From the NCBI RefSeq assembly GCF_027912835.1, contig NZ_CP115769.1, positions 62,001 to 126,000 on the forward strand: a stretch of DNA of 64,000 nucleotides, written 5' to 3'. The notes beneath the pieces were generated by a model. It had not been told where the DNA came from and did not search any database. It saw only the letters and a list, made by a program, of their open reading frames with translations. This document shows positions 63,835-64,000 of the stretch, piece by piece. Made by a program: the position numbers and the translations under genes. Every line of letters starts with the position of its first letter. Position 1 is the first letter of the stretch. Origin of the DNA: Paracoccus sediminicola. GTDB taxonomy: Bacteria; Pseudomonadota; Alphaproteobacteria; Rhodobacterales; Rhodobacteraceae.

Positions 63835-64000
63835 GTCCTGATCTGTAACAGTAGCCGCCCCCTCATTGCAAAAATTATCGGACCATTCATCTGAGATTTT
63901 GGCCTGCCAGCATTTGCTGGCCTTCAACTGGCCGGTTCAGGGGCAAGCTGGCCGTCCCTTCAACGATCCCCTTACGGACAGGTTGGAGAAACAGAATGGG
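63835..64000. other. Window end without gene
   Basis: The last 166 bases show no convincing coding frame. They include the upstream region of the resolvase remnant and the start of unknown sequence. Confidence 0.3.

Overview
The window looks like accessory DNA of a high-GC alphaproteobacterium, most likely a Paracoccus-like member of the Rhodobacterales and most likely a large plasmid or chromid. The reasons are a VirD1/VirD2/VirC-type mobilization module, fragments of a repABC-type repC and of a VirD4 coupling protein, two toxin-antitoxin pairs, many transposase and recombinase remnants, a GTTC-N7-GTTC box of the alphaproteobacterial LexA type and EcfG-like GGAAC-N16-xGTT promoters. No rRNA, tRNA or CRISPR array was seen. 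Functional calls come from reading motifs and family resemblance; no search was run.

Layout. 1-6131: plasmid backbone genes, namely tightly overlapping unknown genes ending in a DUF4942-type methyltransferase, nrdH with an inverted decayed copy beside it, and an ArdC-type antirestriction protein behind a row of strong hairpins. 6553-11034: mobilization module, with virC2/virC1-like genes facing virD1/mobC-like and relaxase genes across a 675-bp region that holds ten tandem 14-bp repeats and a candidate oriT. 11113-12444: vapBC and a frameshifted hsdR tail. 12562-31250: stress block with a PRC-barrel protein, ligD-ku, a nitrilase-family gene split by a complete IS256-family element with an 8-bp target duplication, katE, a Na+/H+ antiporter, DUF421, MgtC, a Crp/Fnr regulator, a seven-gene glycosyltransferase/deacetylase/methyltransferase operon and a YciF-like protein. 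31401-35870: IS fragment, unknown genes, parDE, and an SOS-box-linked zinc-ribbon/SRAP gene pair.

35826-50879: a minus-strand catabolic cluster: TRAP transporter, IclR regulator and a complete CoA-dependent beta-oxidation set, ending in ETF-quinone oxidoreductase and glutaryl-CoA dehydrogenase. The gene content matches the dicarboxylate (pimelate) pim operon logic, plus uptake and the glutaryl-CoA exit step. 51101-58957: an unknown membrane protein, a transposase stub, a serine resolvase, a SnoaL/alcohol-dehydrogenase/LysR group, a tyrosine recombinase and a TetR/SDR pair.

59087-63834: a junkyard of truncated genes joined end to end (virD4, a catalase-family gene, an SDR, repC, a PHB-depolymerase-like esterase, IS481- and IS3-type transposases) and then an HNH-like gene behind a frameshifted second resolvase.

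The most interesting possibly undescribed system is the operon at 23825-30760. It combines a processive membrane GT2, a PIG-L deacetylase and a NodS-like methyltransferase, the same enzyme classes as the Nod-factor core, with an acyl-CoA-dehydrogenase-like protein and three more glycosyltransferases, behind an EcfG-like promoter inside a stress block.
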